Source: Mixta theicola
Lineage (GTDB): Bacteria; Pseudomonadota; Gammaproteobacteria; Enterobacterales; Enterobacteriaceae
Reading direction: 5' to 3'
Length of the DNA: 64,000 nt
Assembly (NCBI RefSeq): GCF_002895925.1
Contig: NZ_NWUO01000011.1
Coordinates: 94,470 to 158,469 of the forward strand
Position 1 is the first letter of the stretch; each line of letters opens with the position of its first letter. Of this stretch, positions 49,852 through 59,785 are shown piece after piece. Made by a program: the position numbers and the translations under genes. Under the pieces are notes generated by a model. It was not told the DNA's origin, searched no databases, and saw only the letters and a program-made list of their open reading frames with translations.

Positions 49852-50161
49852 GTTTAGTAATAGAATCAAAGCTCAAAGAGAAGCATTGAAAGTAGTCAAT
49901 GGTTCAGGATTATTCCGTGAGTCGTTATTAAGTCTGACCGAGAAAGCCATAGATCGATGGTCTAATAACAATAATCTCAGTAATACTGATCGTGCTATTC
50001 TCTTGTTGAAAGAGATGTCAGGTACCTTATTTTTCCTTGCAAACAAGAGTCAGGAGCAGGTTACTGAAGACTATAAGGTTCTTTCTAAAAGAGTGAGTGA
50101 CCAGTTATCGAAATTGGAAATTGAATTGAAAAATAGAGTTGTTTCCAAGAGAATTCGTTGA
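49844..50161 (+). CDS. Small helical protein of the NTase cassette
   Basis: 105 residues starting MSEFSNRIKAQREALKV. Predicted all-helical, charged, with an Asn-rich turn (SNNNNL) and a C-terminal coiled-coil-like stretch (LSKRVSDQLSKLEIELKN). No family recognised. Its ATG lies 8 nt inside the nucleotidyltransferase gene, implying coupled translation and stoichiometric partnership. It could be a regulator, antitoxin or structural subunit. Confidence 0.65.
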   Translation: MSEFSNRIKAQREALKVVNGSGLFRESLLSLTEKAIDRWSNNNNLSNTDRAILLLKEMSGTLFFLANKSQEQVTEDYKVLSKRVSDQLSKLEIELKNRVVSKRIR

Positions 50162-50391
50162 GAACTGAATAGCCATTTCTTCTATAGTCAGTTTGGAGGA
50201 GGTTAAAAGTGCCACCTCCGCTTCTCGCTCACAGCTGGCATTCACTCAGTTAACTCGTCTACTTTGTTCCAGTAGAAGATGATTGCTAATCACGCTGTGT
50301 ATTACAGAAAGGGGAAACGGTCATGCTCAGTACAAAAAATACGTAAGACCATGACAAGGGAAATATGCGTGGAGTGACTTAGTTTATTGAT

Positions 50392-50760
50392 TTAAATAAT
50401 ATTTCTGAGGGTGAATGCTTTGAATAAAAAGATCAAAAATTGAGAAGATTTAGCTAGTGCCAAAATAATTTGGACACCGCCTGTCATCAGACCCGCTACT
50501 ACACTTACCATCCCAGCCCAAAAAGTTTCAATGAAACAAGATACATATAGTACTACATGGCGGAATAATTTACTCATAGGCTTCTCCTTATGGACGTAAT
50601 CGTTAAGTAACACGTTGAGGTAACGGATAAATGCGATTATTGGGAGAGCTGTGATGAGGAGTGTAGGCATAGGAATTGAACCTATGGATGCACTAGCTAA
50701 ATTCACTCTTTGGGAACTATACAGCATTGGACTGAGCTTGTAAAGACCCCAAAAAGTCAA
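50392..50760 (-). CDS. Hypothetical hydrophobic membrane protein
   Basis: 122 residues from ATG 50760, with GGAG 8 nt upstream; an alternative start at 50577 has a good AAGGAG and would give 61 residues. Three hydrophobic stretches (TLLITALPIIAFIRYLNVLL, VVLYVSCFIETFWAGMVSVV and a C-terminal IILALAKSSQFLIFLFKAF). Opposite in direction to its neighbours. No family recognised. It might be an unrelated remnant or a small membrane component of the island. Confidence 0.4.
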   Translation of the reverse strand: MTFWGLYKLSPMLYSSQRVNLASASIGSIPMPTLLITALPIIAFIRYLNVLLNDYVHKEKPMSKLFRHVVLYVSCFIETFWAGMVSVVAGLMTGGVQIILALAKSSQFLIFLFKAFTLRNII

Positions 50761-50904
50761 TCAGTCCGCTCCATGAATATTGTGTCAGTACTACTAAAGT
50801 TAAACGTGCTAAAATAGGCTTCCAATATTGGTGGGTACAATTACTACCTGTGTAACTGGCGGAAGTGCTGGCCTGACGACGATGCTTATTCAGGGTGCTT
50901 TGAT

Positions 50905-51774
50905 ATGGTCCGTTTTAACTTACTAGAAAATGCGTTGGATTCAGTGGAAACCGGGCTGGACTACTTTAACAAAGCGCTAGAAGGACATGATCGACGTGAC
51001 TACAAACAGTGCCTGCTTAACCTCTTTCAGGCCGCTGAGCTATTGTTGAAGGCCGTAGTTTCGCGCAATGGGCCTGGAGCGATTTTTAATCCAGCATCGC
51101 TTCAGGAAAAATGCGTGGATCCGGCGCACCCAACCGAGTCAGAATTACACCAGTGTAAATCTGTCAACGTCAGCCAGCTTTGTAAGCTGTTAAAGATATA
51201 TCACCCAGCCGAGTTTTCTGAATCTGCGTTACAAATGATGAAAACGGTGGGTCAGTTGCGTAATAACCTTCAGCATTTTGCCCTTGAGGTTCGTCCGCAA
51301 GAACTGGCAATGCAACTGAGTGAACTGTACCAACAAATTTTTCGTCCCGCATTCGTCATCATTCAGTCAGATGAGACCGAAAATTCATGGAACTCTGATT
51401 TACGTCAAGACATCATCGCTCTTGAGCAACAATTTCTTGATATAACTGTTAACCAAGAATACACCCTTGCACTTTGTCCCGTTTGTGAGAGTTTTTCACA
51501 TTTTATCCTTTACCAAGGTGAAAGCTTTCCGACACGGACTCACTGTATATGTTGTGGTTTCAGTCTGAATAATCTGCAAACTTGGGATTTTCAGGAATGT
51601 CCGGAATGTAGTGCCCCATCCGTAATTTATTTACCGAAACAACGGGCCGGTGTCTGTCTCTGGTATAAATGTGAATACAGTAAGATGGATGGTTTTGTTC
51701 CTATGGAGCCTTGTGAATGTGGTGCATTCCGGATGGAAGGTCATTGCAGTAACTGCGATTCTGAGGAATCGTAA
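50905..51774 (+). CDS. HEPN-domain protein with C-terminal zinc ribbons
   Basis: 289 residues. Residues 5-150 are helical and carry Arg119-x4-His124 (RNNLQH), the RNase-type HEPN motif, preceded by AAELLLKAVVSR. The C-terminal 100 residues hold CxxC-type pairs: Cys191/194, Cys214/216/217, Cys232/235, Cys251/256, Cys270/272 and Cys281/284, enough for two or three zinc knuckles. I know of no named family with this pairing. It stands alone, followed by IS1. An RNA-cutting or RNA-binding role in defence is inferred. Confidence 0.7.
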   Translation: MVRFNLLENALDSVETGLDYFNKALEGHDRRDYKQCLLNLFQAAELLLKAVVSRNGPGAIFNPASLQEKCVDPAHPTESELHQCKSVNVSQLCKLLKIYHPAEFSESALQMMKTVGQLRNNLQHFALEVRPQELAMQLSELYQQIFRPAFVIIQSDETENSWNSDLRQDIIALEQQFLDITVNQEYTLALCPVCESFSHFILYQGESFPTRTHCICCGFSLNNLQTWDFQECPECSAPSVIYLPKQRAGVCLWYKCEYSKMDGFVPMEPCECGAFRMEGHCSNCDSEES

Positions 51775-51864
51775 AATCGTCCGATGAGAACTACTGTTCA
51801 GGACTGCAAAAGTGCGGCCTTGTACATTCTCATTCAAGTTCAGCAGCCCGGTAATGACTCCAAT

Positions 51865-52311
51865 TTATTGGTAATGATTTATCGTTAGATAATGCCTAAT
51901 GACTTTGTCATGCAGTTCCACCGATTTTGAGAACGATAGTGACTTCCTGCCCAGTCTAGCCAAATGCTGCCTCAGATTCAGGTTATGCCGTTCAATGCGT
52001 TGAGTGTAACGTTTGCTGATAACGTGCAGCTTTCCCTTCAGGCGCGACTCATATAGCGGCCATCCATCTGTCATCCATACCACTATCTCAAAAGCCGACA
52101 GCAGGTCCAGAAGGCGCTCCAGTGTCACCATGGTACGTTCATCAAAGACGTGGGCCACGACCGTCCTTCGCACCCTGTCATACGCGTAAAACAACTAGCG
52201 TTGGATTGATTTAGCGCCAACATAGCCCCATTGTTCGGCCATTTCAGCGCAGACTATGACGTCACTGCCCGGTTGTATGCGCGAGGTTACTGAGTGCGGC
52301 CTGAGTTTTTT
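51865..52311 (-). pseudogene. insB: IS1 insB reading frame with amber stop
   Basis: The frame reads from the slippage site through [18 protein letters not shown] and QWGYVGAKS, then meets TAG at 52196-52198 where IS1 normally has the Trp of RWLFYAYD. After it [16 protein letters not shown] and the rest of the DDE domain run to 51865. The Trp-to-amber change disables the transposase. Confidence 0.88.
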
Positions 52312-52562
52312 AAATGGCGGAAAATCGTGTTGAGGCCTACCCCCATAATGCGGGCTGTTGCATGGCATCCGACGCCATCCATGGCCATATCAATGATTTT
52401 CTGGTGAGTACCGGGCTGAGAGGCGGTGTAGGTGAAACTGAGTTGCCATGTTTTATGGCAGTGAGTGCAGATATAGCGCTGATGTCCAGCGGTACTTTTG
52501 CCGTTACGCACCACGCCTTCAGCAGCGGATCAGGAGGGACAACAGACGGAAATGGAAGCTAC
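52287..52562 (-). pseudogene. insA: IS1 insA, start and Cys codon lost
   Basis: The usual GTG start is GTA (52560-52562), and the second Cys of the N-terminal zinc finger is TGA (52530-52532). The part from [15 protein letters not shown] to HLKNSGRTQ is otherwise close to IS1 InsA. The protein would be the repressor/DNA-binding part of the InsAB' transposase. Confidence 0.85.
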
Positions 52563-52617
52563 AGGAGTACCTAAATACCACCATCATACACTACAACAGT
52601 AAGTTGGGAGCATTACC

Positions 52618-52935
52618 ATGTCCGCAGAACGCTCGAAGCAGACCGTCAGGTTTGCTTGTGTGCTATCGGTGAAAACTGCCAAGTCAATTTTGGGCTAATA
52701 CAATTCAGCCTTAATGACCAAATGGTTTGTCAGCGACCATACAAGATGGTTCACATTCTGTAAGTTCGGAGTTACTGTCATAAGGAGCTTACAACCACGA
52801 TAAAATGCACATACTGATCTTAAAAGAAAATGTGTGGCTTAAGCGCCTTCAGAACTTTTGTATTCCCTCCACCGCCGAGAAAAAAGTCTCATAAACATGT
52901 GCACCCCAACTTTAAATAAAGTTATATAAGAGTTT
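52618..52935. other. Gap between IS1 and the NERD helicase gene
   Basis: 318 bp with no ORF bearing a ribosome site, no RNA gene and no clear terminator. Probably decayed island sequence. Confidence 0.55.
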
Positions 52936-55392
52936 TTAGTCATCAATAGGTGAATATTTCCCTTTTTCAACTTTAATAAGATGCTTTTTATTGTAGCAAG
53001 TTGACAGTGCACAGGCTAAAGCATTCCTTAATTCAGAGCGATCTAATTGCTCAAGATGGATATAGCGTTTACGTAGTGCGTCTGTTATCTCATCCAATAC
53101 TAGGGTTTTATCTGGTGGTAATAACGCAACCCAAGCCTGTATCAAAGCTAATGCACTTCTGTAGAGAAGTTTTCCGCCGGGTAATGATTCGCTGAGTACT
53201 TTACTTCTATATGCCTTTTCAAATGCCACTCTTCGGGCACTAGCCGCCGCTAACGGTATGGGTAATAATCGTCTCTTTTTTTTTTGAACAGCTGAATTAA
53301 AATTACCCTGAGAGATTGTTAAATCAAAGTCGCGAATTTCATTAATTTCATGTCTGGTTGGTGACGATTCTTCAGTTTTCTTATTGCAAAGCAAACAATT
53401 ATTCTCAGAATCAAAAGGTATCATCTTTTCACATATGGCACAATTTTTTATTGATAAAATTGTCCCTACGCCTAATGTGTTTAATTCGAATTGTTGATTT
53501 GCAATGTAATAAACAACTCTTCGTGAGTTTACGGACCAATATATAATCGGCCAAGTATAATGAGAGTGTAAGTAATCAACCCATGTTTCCGCTGGTGAAT
53601 TTTCTGCATCAAACTCAATAAGCCACGAAGAAAGATCTTCTGACCATGCTAATTTTACACTGTTAAGTTTCAGGTCCCCTTTTATGAAAAAATTAGCCAT
53701 AAGAACTTTGGATGAGGAGTTATGCTTGGCTTCGGTAATTGCCCTCTGGGTTTCTTTTCTATTAACCAGCTGTTGCAGAAAAGTATTATTTTCTCTCCAT
53801 GCTAATTTCTCGGAGTCATAAATTGCAATAAAAGCAGTCGTGGCTCTTGAATAAGCACAAAATAATTGAGCATCCTCCATATTTGAGGAATCCAGTGTAA
53901 TAACAACAGGTGATTCCATACCACGAAAACGAGATACAGTTTCAATATTTATATCAAAATTTTTTATGTCTTTCTGGAGGAAGTTTTTCACTAAATCCGT
54001 AGGGACAAGGACGGTTATCTCATCAGATGGCACAGAACTTTCTTTCAGTCGTAAGATTTCATTAAGCAATGTGGAAAGTGGATCGATAACAACTAATTCT
54101 TTTAACGTATCTGGTTCGTTATTTCTGGGGGACGTAATTTGATATGATGAAGGCCTGATAGCCATTAAATAATCAGTAACGGCTTTGGGACATCTTAAAA
54201 CAATAGTCAAGCTGAAGGAAAATTGGGAATTAATTATCCGTTGAAGATCAATGTGATTCGTCCCTTTTTCAAAAGAGAACGTTTGGGTTTCATCACAAAA
54301 TGCAATAATTCTTTTATTTTCAAACCAAAAAAATAAGGTTTCCAACCACGAAGAATGTAACGCCTGTGCTTCGTCAATAATTAAAGCATCATAATCCTTT
54401 AGCTTGTTTTTCTTTAATGCACTAAGTAAATCCTCGCAGCATCCTGATTCAAACCAGCCTGCTGGAGACTCGGGAGGCAGGGCTAATCTATTACGAGCCT
54501 GATGACATAGTTTGTGCCAGGTAAAAACGTCGCATAATGAAACTGGAGTTTGTTGTCGAATGTATTCAGAAAGACGGTTATTGAAAGTAATAAATAAAAC
54601 TTTTTTTTGTTCTTTAACCAACCGCCTGGCGAATTCAATTCCAATCAAAGTCTTTCCTGTTCCTGGCCATCCAGTTACAACAAACCGTTGATATTCTGAC
54701 AGCAGTTCAATGACTTTAATTTGTTCATGTGTGAGTCTTAACCAGAGTTGATTATCATAAATAATTCGGGTTCCCCAGTCAGGCGTGCCATCAAATTGCG
54801 GGCATATAGATTTTATTATTAATTGAAGCCGTTCACTTCCTAAATCATTATTTCCTAATGCAGATTTCCAATATTGCATTATCTCAATAGTGTACTTTGC
54901 AATTTCCGGGAGTTGGCTTTTATCAACGAATATTTTTCTAAATGGTCTTACAGACGCATCAACCATTGCTGTATTTATAAGGTTATTATCGAAATAGCTA
55001 TCAGGAAAAATAAAACCATAACCAATACGCAATCGTAACGTTGTTGCTCCTCCTAACCAACGGGCTAATCCATGAACATTGTTACGTGTTTGCTTCACTA
55101 CATCGACATTATTATTAGTTTTGAGATGTACAAAAATAGGGCCATCTACGCGATATATCCCACTTTTTACTTCGAAAGCCAAAACACCATAGATACGGTG
55201 GAGAACAAGAAAATCTATTTCTCCACTTGGTGGTAATTTCATACCCAAATGCCGGGCTGCCGAACTCAACCAAGGAAGACTATGAATCACAGTGAAGTCA
55301 TCGGACAGCCCTTCTTTTAGCAGGGCATAGACCGTTTTTTCTCCATAACTATCATTATCAATAGGTCCAAATGCCGGAATCATTTTGGCCAT
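52936..55392 (-). CDS. NERD-domain UvrD/DUF2075-like helicase
   Basis: 818 residues. N-terminal NERD nuclease-related domain (10-150) with the acidic set GEIDFLVL (Asp60) and LAFEVKSG (Glu74, Lys76). SF1 helicase core: Walker A GWPGTGKT (241-248), Walker B IIDEAQAL (DEAQ 340-343), late motifs VSRFRGMESPVV and AYSRATTAF. A zinc knuckle CAICEK and CLLC and a helical, winged-helix-like C-terminus follow. It begins 46 nt after hsdR in the same direction. AT-rich compared with hsdR, so it may have joined the locus later. Role as an accessory nuclease-helicase of defence is inferred. Confidence 0.8.
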   Translation of the reverse strand: MAKMIPAFGPIDNDSYGEKTVYALLKEGLSDDFTVIHSLPWLSSAARHLGMKLPPSGEIDFLVLHRIYGVLAFEVKSGIYRVDGPIFVHLKTNNNVDVVKQTRNNVHGLARWLGGATTLRLRIGYGFIFPDSYFDNNLINTAMVDASVRPFRKIFVDKSQLPEIAKYTIEIMQYWKSALGNNDLGSERLQLIIKSICPQFDGTPDWGTRIIYDNQLWLRLTHEQIKVIELLSEYQRFVVTGWPGTGKTLIGIEFARRLVKEQKKVLFITFNNRLSEYIRQQTPVSLCDVFTWHKLCHQARNRLALPPESPAGWFESGCCEDLLSALKKNKLKDYDALIIDEAQALHSSWLETLFFWFENKRIIAFCDETQTFSFEKGTNHIDLQRIINSQFSFSLTIVLRCPKAVTDYLMAIRPSSYQITSPRNNEPDTLKELVVIDPLSTLLNEILRLKESSVPSDEITVLVPTDLVKNFLQKDIKNFDINIETVSRFRGMESPVVITLDSSNMEDAQLFCAYSRATTAFIAIYDSEKLAWRENNTFLQQLVNRKETQRAITEAKHNSSSKVLMANFFIKGDLKLNSVKLAWSEDLSSWLIEFDAENSPAETWVDYLHSHYTWPIIYWSVNSRRVVYYIANQQFELNTLGVGTILSIKNCAICEKMIPFDSENNCLLCNKKTEESSPTRHEINEIRDFDLTISQGNFNSAVQKKKRRLLPIPLAAASARRVAFEKAYRSKVLSESLPGGKLLYRSALALIQAWVALLPPDKTLVLDEITDALRKRYIHLEQLDRSELRNALACALSTCYNKKHLIKVEKGKYSPIDD

Positions 55393-55438
55393 ATTACTAT
55401 TTCCTTATAACATGCTCCTGACAGAAATTTTCACGATG

Positions 55439-58400
55439 TTACATCGTCCAGTGATTCGAAATAACTTCCGCTTGTTTTAAAATTAACTCCACCGCCCCCG
55501 GTGTTTTATCGGGCGGATACTTGTATCGACGCAGAGTCTGGCGAACCAGGATACGCAGTCTTGCACGTACACTTTCACGTACCTGCCAGTCCACGGTTGT
55601 GGATTGCCGCAGCTTCAGTGTAACTTCTATCGCCAGTTTCTTAAGTACCTCATCCCCCAACTCACGAACGGCGCTTTCGTTTTCTGCCAGTGCGTCGTAG
55701 AAGGCGATCTCGTCAGGATTCAGGCCAAGAGCATCATCACGTTCCATTGCGGACTGAAAATCCTTCGCCATCTGGATCAGCTCTTCAATCACCTGCGCCG
55801 TCTCAATAGCCCGGTTGTTATATTTAATCAATACCGCCTGTAGACGTTCCGAATACTTCTTCTCCTGCACCACGTTATTTTTCGTGCGGGACTGGATACC
55901 ATCATTAATAAGTTTTTCCAGCAACTCTACCGCCAGGTTACGATATGGCATATCGTGGACTTCCTGCAAGAACTCATCAGAAAGTAAGCCAATATTGGGC
56001 TTATCCAGCCCGGCCAGCGTAAAAATATCATCCACGCCATTAGCAATTACGGCATTATCCAGAATCTGTTTTAGCGCGGAGTTCTTCTCGGTCTGGCTTA
56101 TTTTTTTGTCCACACTGGTAAATTTGCTGATAGCGGCCTTCACCGCAGACAAGAAAGCAATCTCCAGTTTATAAGGCTGCGCCGCATCCAGCGTGCAGCA
56201 AAGTGACCAGGCTTTAGTAATTGCCAGTACGTTATCCAGAAAACGCTTCTTACCGTCTTCAAGGCCGAGCATATAGTTTGCAACCGGCACCAGCAGCTTC
56301 TGCGCGTGCGCCTCAAATCCGGTATAATCAAAACCCGCTGACGTTGCTGTTTTGGCAAACATACCGTGGATGATGTCCAGCTTTTCCAGCATGATTGCCA
56401 GCGCTTCTTCAGCATTAATGGTCGCATCACCTTTACCGTTTGCATCGGTATAGGTTTTAAGCGCCAGTTTCAGTTCATTGGCGATACCGATGTAATCCAC
56501 CACCAGCCCGCCGGGTTTATCTTTGAATACCCGGTTGACGCGGGCAATGGCCTGCATCAGGTTATGGCCGCGCATCGGCTTGTCGATATACATGGTGTGA
56601 CAGCAGGGGGCGTCGAAGCCGGTCAACCACATATCGCGCACGATAACCAGCTTCAGCGGATCGTTCACATTCTTGAAGCGTGACTCTAGTCGTTTTTTAG
56701 TTCGCTTGTTGTAGATATGCGGTTGCAGCATTGCCTTATCGGACGCTGTACCGGTCATCACGATTTTGATTTGTCCTTTTTCAGGATCGTCATTGTGCCA
56801 CTCCGGGCGTAGCGCGATAATTTCATCGTAAAGATGGACGCAGATTTCTCGGCTCATCGCGACAATCATCGCCTTGCCGTCCATTACGGTATTGCGCTTC
56901 TCAAAGTGGGAAATCAGATCAGCGGCAACCTGCTGGAGACGAGGTTTAGCACCAACCAGTTTCTCCAGACGGCTCCATTCACCTTTGGTTTTTTCACGCA
57001 GCTCCAACTCATCATCTTCAATCAGTTCATCAACCTGATCGGAGAGCGCCGCCAGTTCTTCATGATTGAGATCGAGTTTCGCCAGCCGGGATTCGTAGTG
57101 AATAGGCACTGTTGCGCCATCGTCCACCGCATCCTGAATATCGTAAATCGAGACGTAATCGCCAAATACAGCGCGGGTATCGCGATCCTCTGCCGAAACC
57201 GGTGTTCCAGTAAATCCCAGAAACGAGGCGTTGGGCAGCGCGTCACGCATATGTTTAGCGTAACCGTATTTATAGACGCCGGTTTCCCGGTCCAGATTAG
57301 CTTTCATGCCGTACTGGCTGCGGTGCGCTTCATCGGAAATAACAACGATGTTACTGCGCCCATTGAGTATCGGATGGGCGTTTTCCCCTTCCTCCGGTGA
57401 GAACTTCTGCACGGTAGTAAAGATAATGCCGCCGGCATCGCGGGTTGCAAGCAGTTCACGCAGTGCTTCGCGATCATCTGCCTGCACCGGCATCTGTTTG
57501 AGCAGTTCCTGCGCCTGACAAAACGTACCGTAAAGCTGACCGTCCAGGTCGTTACGATCGGTCACGACCACAATCGTTGGGTTGCCCATCTCCGGCTGTT
57601 GTAGCAGTTTGCCGACATAACAACACATGGAGATGCTTTTACCGGAACCCTGTGTATGCCAGACCACACCTGCTTTATTACTGCCAGGCTGAATGTTGCT
57701 GTGCAGGGCCAGTTGCTTACCGGTAGCAGCGACAATTGTCGCCTGCACGGCCTCGCGCACCGCGTGGAACTGGTGATAACCGGCTATTTTTTTAATCAGC
57801 CTTTCATCGTTGTTCTCGAACAAAACGAAGTAACGGATATAGTCGAGCAGCAGTTCCCGGTTACAGAACCCCCGCACCATAGTTTCCAGTTGCCATTCCA
57901 GTAGAGGCTTATCATTTTCATTGCTGATGGTCTTCCACGGCATAAAACGTTCTTCCGTAGCCGTCAGGGACCCCACACGTGCCAGATAGCCATCGCTGAC
58001 AATCAGCGCTTCATTGCTGATAAACAAATCGCGAATTTCATCTTTATAGGTCTGTAACTGGTGGTAGGCATCCCAGATATCTACTTTATCGTCGATGGGG
58101 CTTTTCAGCTCCACAACCGCCAGCGGTAGTCCGTTAATAAAGCAGATGATATCCGGGCGACGAGGTTGTTTCGTTCCGCTGATGGTCATTTGATTGACCA
58201 CCATAAAACGGTTGTTTTGCGGCTGGTTAAAATCCACCAGCAGAGCGTGATCGTGGATAAGTTCTTCGTCGCGGCGGTACTGAACCGGTACACCTTCCAG
58301 CAGCCAGTGATGGAAGGCTTTGTTACTGGCAATCAGATCCGGGCTTTCAGCACGAGTAATACGGGAGATAACCTGTTCGAAGACGTCTGCGGGCAGATGC

Positions 58401-58573
58401 GGGTTGAGTTTTTGCAGGCAGGAGGACAACACGGGTGTCAGGAATACATCATGATAGCTGGCGCGTTGCGGGTTACTACCATCAGGAGCAATATCCGGCC
58501 CGTGATGAATTTCCCAGCCTTGTTCGGCAAACCACCCCAGGCAAAGCTGTTCTAAGTCGTCTTCGGTTAGCAT
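55439..58573 (-). CDS. hsdR: Type I restriction enzyme, R subunit
   Basis: 1044 residues, usual for HsdR. N-terminal PD-(D/E)xK nuclease with Asp141 (RRPDII) and Glu155-x-Lys157 (VELKS). The SF2 translocase follows, with Walker A TQGSGKS (307-313), DEAHR, and later [14 protein letters not shown] and IARVNRVF. The C-terminal helical domain binds HsdM. It translocates DNA and cuts unmethylated targets. Last of the hsdM-hsdS-X-hsdR series, 15 nt after the DUF4268 gene. Confidence 0.97.
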   Translation of the reverse strand: MLTEDDLEQLCLGWFAEQGWEIHHGPDIAPDGSNPQRASYHDVFLTPVLSSCLQKLNPHLPADVFEQVISRITRAESPDLIASNKAFHHWLLEGVPVQYRRDEELIHDHALLVDFNQPQNNRFMVVNQMTISGTKQPRRPDIICFINGLPLAVVELKSPIDDKVDIWDAYHQLQTYKDEIRDLFISNEALIVSDGYLARVGSLTATEERFMPWKTISNENDKPLLEWQLETMVRGFCNRELLLDYIRYFVLFENNDERLIKKIAGYHQFHAVREAVQATIVAATGKQLALHSNIQPGSNKAGVVWHTQGSGKSISMCCYVGKLLQQPEMGNPTIVVVTDRNDLDGQLYGTFCQAQELLKQMPVQADDREALRELLATRDAGGIIFTTVQKFSPEEGENAHPILNGRSNIVVISDEAHRSQYGMKANLDRETGVYKYGYAKHMRDALPNASFLGFTGTPVSAEDRDTRAVFGDYVSIYDIQDAVDDGATVPIHYESRLAKLDLNHEELAALSDQVDELIEDDELELREKTKGEWSRLEKLVGAKPRLQQVAADLISHFEKRNTVMDGKAMIVAMSREICVHLYDEIIALRPEWHNDDPEKGQIKIVMTGTASDKAMLQPHIYNKRTKKRLESRFKNVNDPLKLVIVRDMWLTGFDAPCCHTMYIDKPMRGHNLMQAIARVNRVFKDKPGGLVVDYIGIANELKLALKTYTDANGKGDATINAEEALAIMLEKLDIIHGMFAKTATSAGFDYTGFEAHAQKLLVPVANYMLGLEDGKKRFLDNVLAITKAWSLCCTLDAAQPYKLEIAFLSAVKAAISKFTSVDKKISQTEKNSALKQILDNAVIANGVDDIFTLAGLDKPNIGLLSDEFLQEVHDMPYRNLAVELLEKLINDGIQSRTKNNVVQEKKYSERLQAVLIKYNNRAIETAQVIEELIQMAKDFQSAMERDDALGLNPDEIAFYDALAENESAVRELGDEVLKKLAIEVTLKLRQSTTVDWQVRESVRARLRILVRQTLRRYKYPPDKTPGAVELILKQAEVISNHWTM

Positions 58574-58588
58574 CGGTAACGTCCTGTG

Positions 58589-59785
58589 TTAAACGTGTTC
58601 GGCTTCTTCAGTGATAATTTCAGCTTCATCATGCCCGTTAAAGGTTCGCTTAATCAACTGATTAAGTTCCGGTAGACATGTTGAAAAGGCTTTTTCAAAT
58701 GCCGTCATATGTTCTACCAACCAGTCGACCATCTCCGGCCACTTTTCCTGATCTGCGATGCCATTGATGGGTTTTCTGTAAGTAATACGACAGGATTTCT
58801 TATCCGGTAAGGCCTGCCAAACAATTTCATGCCCAAAGCGATTTTCGATAGCGGATTTGCGTTCATGAAGCCAGTCAAACGCGAATGTATTGGTTTGTGC
58901 TGACGGTTTGGCAATCCAAAGCTCAACCCTAATTTCTTTTTTGCTGAAGATAAGATTGTACGAAACGCCACTGATGCCAGAACCTGCGCTTAACCAGTGG
59001 TCGGTTGACGGGCTGATATTATTGTAGAGTGAACATGAGCTAACGCGGAATTTCTCCAGAGCCTGGGTCCAGAACGCCTTACGTAAATGGTGGCGAGCTT
59101 TGGATTCTCCAGTCGTGGACTGCTCCTCAGCCTCTTTCTGCGCCATACCGATCATGTAAGATTCCGCTTCCGGCGTTGGGATAACCTGCTTGATATCAAT
59201 AAACACATCGTTACCATAACGGTAAGGTGTTACCTTAAAGCACTGTACGCGAATATTGAACTGCATTAACCAGAGTGCGGTATTGGTTGCTTCTTTGCGG
59301 AAATTTGCTGCGACCATCATAATGCGCTGTGAACGATTCTGGTTAATTTGCACCTCTTCCAGGCTATCGTGCTCAAGAAATTCAGCCAACACGTCAGCCG
59401 CAGGACGCGTTTCTTCTGGTTCGTTCTGATCGAGGTAACGCTGGAAGATCTCTACGATATGTTCTTTGCGCAGGTTCGCACAGTAACCCGCATATTTCAG
59501 CGCCTGCCAGACGACATCACGACCGGAATCGTCAAGTTTGTTCTCAATGATCACCAGATTACCGTCTTTGTCGATCGCCAGTAGATCAAGCCGCTCTTTG
59601 GTGTCGTCAAACCCGGCAAACTCTTTCTGGATGATAAGTAGTTCATCATCACTGTTGCGAGTCAATGCCTGCGGATGCTTCGCCAGCCATTCCTGCAAGT
59701 GATAGCGTTCGGTGAAACCCGCGTTAGTAAAGGTAGTTTCCTGGAGCGGTTGCAGGCTATTGCTGGGCTGATCAACTTTAAACAT
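58589..59785 (-). CDS. DUF4268 protein with PD-(D/E)xK-like N-terminus
   Basis: 398 residues. Residues 45-90 show RLDLLAIDKDGNLVIIENK, in which Asp67, Glu81 and Lys83 fit a NucS/PD-(D/E)xK nuclease core. The C-terminal half matches the DUF4268 pattern (WTQALEKF, GVSYNLIFSKKEIRVELWI, KSAIENRFG, WQALPDKKSCRI). It overlaps the hsdS end by 8 nt and precedes hsdR, so it is made with the restriction subunits. Its role is not known: a second nuclease, or a regulator of restriction. Confidence 0.82.
   Translation of the reverse strand: MFKVDQPSNSLQPLQETTFTNAGFTERYHLQEWLAKHPQALTRNSDDELLIIQKEFAGFDDTKERLDLLAIDKDGNLVIIENKLDDSGRDVVWQALKYAGYCANLRKEHIVEIFQRYLDQNEPEETRPAADVLAEFLEHDSLEEVQINQNRSQRIMMVAANFRKEATNTALWLMQFNIRVQCFKVTPYRYGNDVFIDIKQVIPTPEAESYMIGMAQKEAEEQSTTGESKARHHLRKAFWTQALEKFRVSSCSLYNNISPSTDHWLSAGSGISGVSYNLIFSKKEIRVELWIAKPSAQTNTFAFDWLHERKSAIENRFGHEIVWQALPDKKSCRITYRKPINGIADQEKWPEMVDWLVEHMTAFEKAFSTCLPELNQLIKRTFNGHDEAEIITEEAEHV

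Larger units (their letters stand above)
51850..52617 (-). mobile_element. IS1 element, inactive
   Basis: 768 bp, the exact IS1 length, from GGTAATGACTCC at the left to GGGAGCATTACC at the right, ends that are inverted and IS1-like. The slippage heptamer AAAAAAC for InsAB' synthesis is kept (52305-52311). Both ORFs are broken. The nine bases on either side (CAGCAGCCC and ATGTCCGCA) do not match, so no target duplication remains. An old, immobile copy. Confidence 0.93.
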
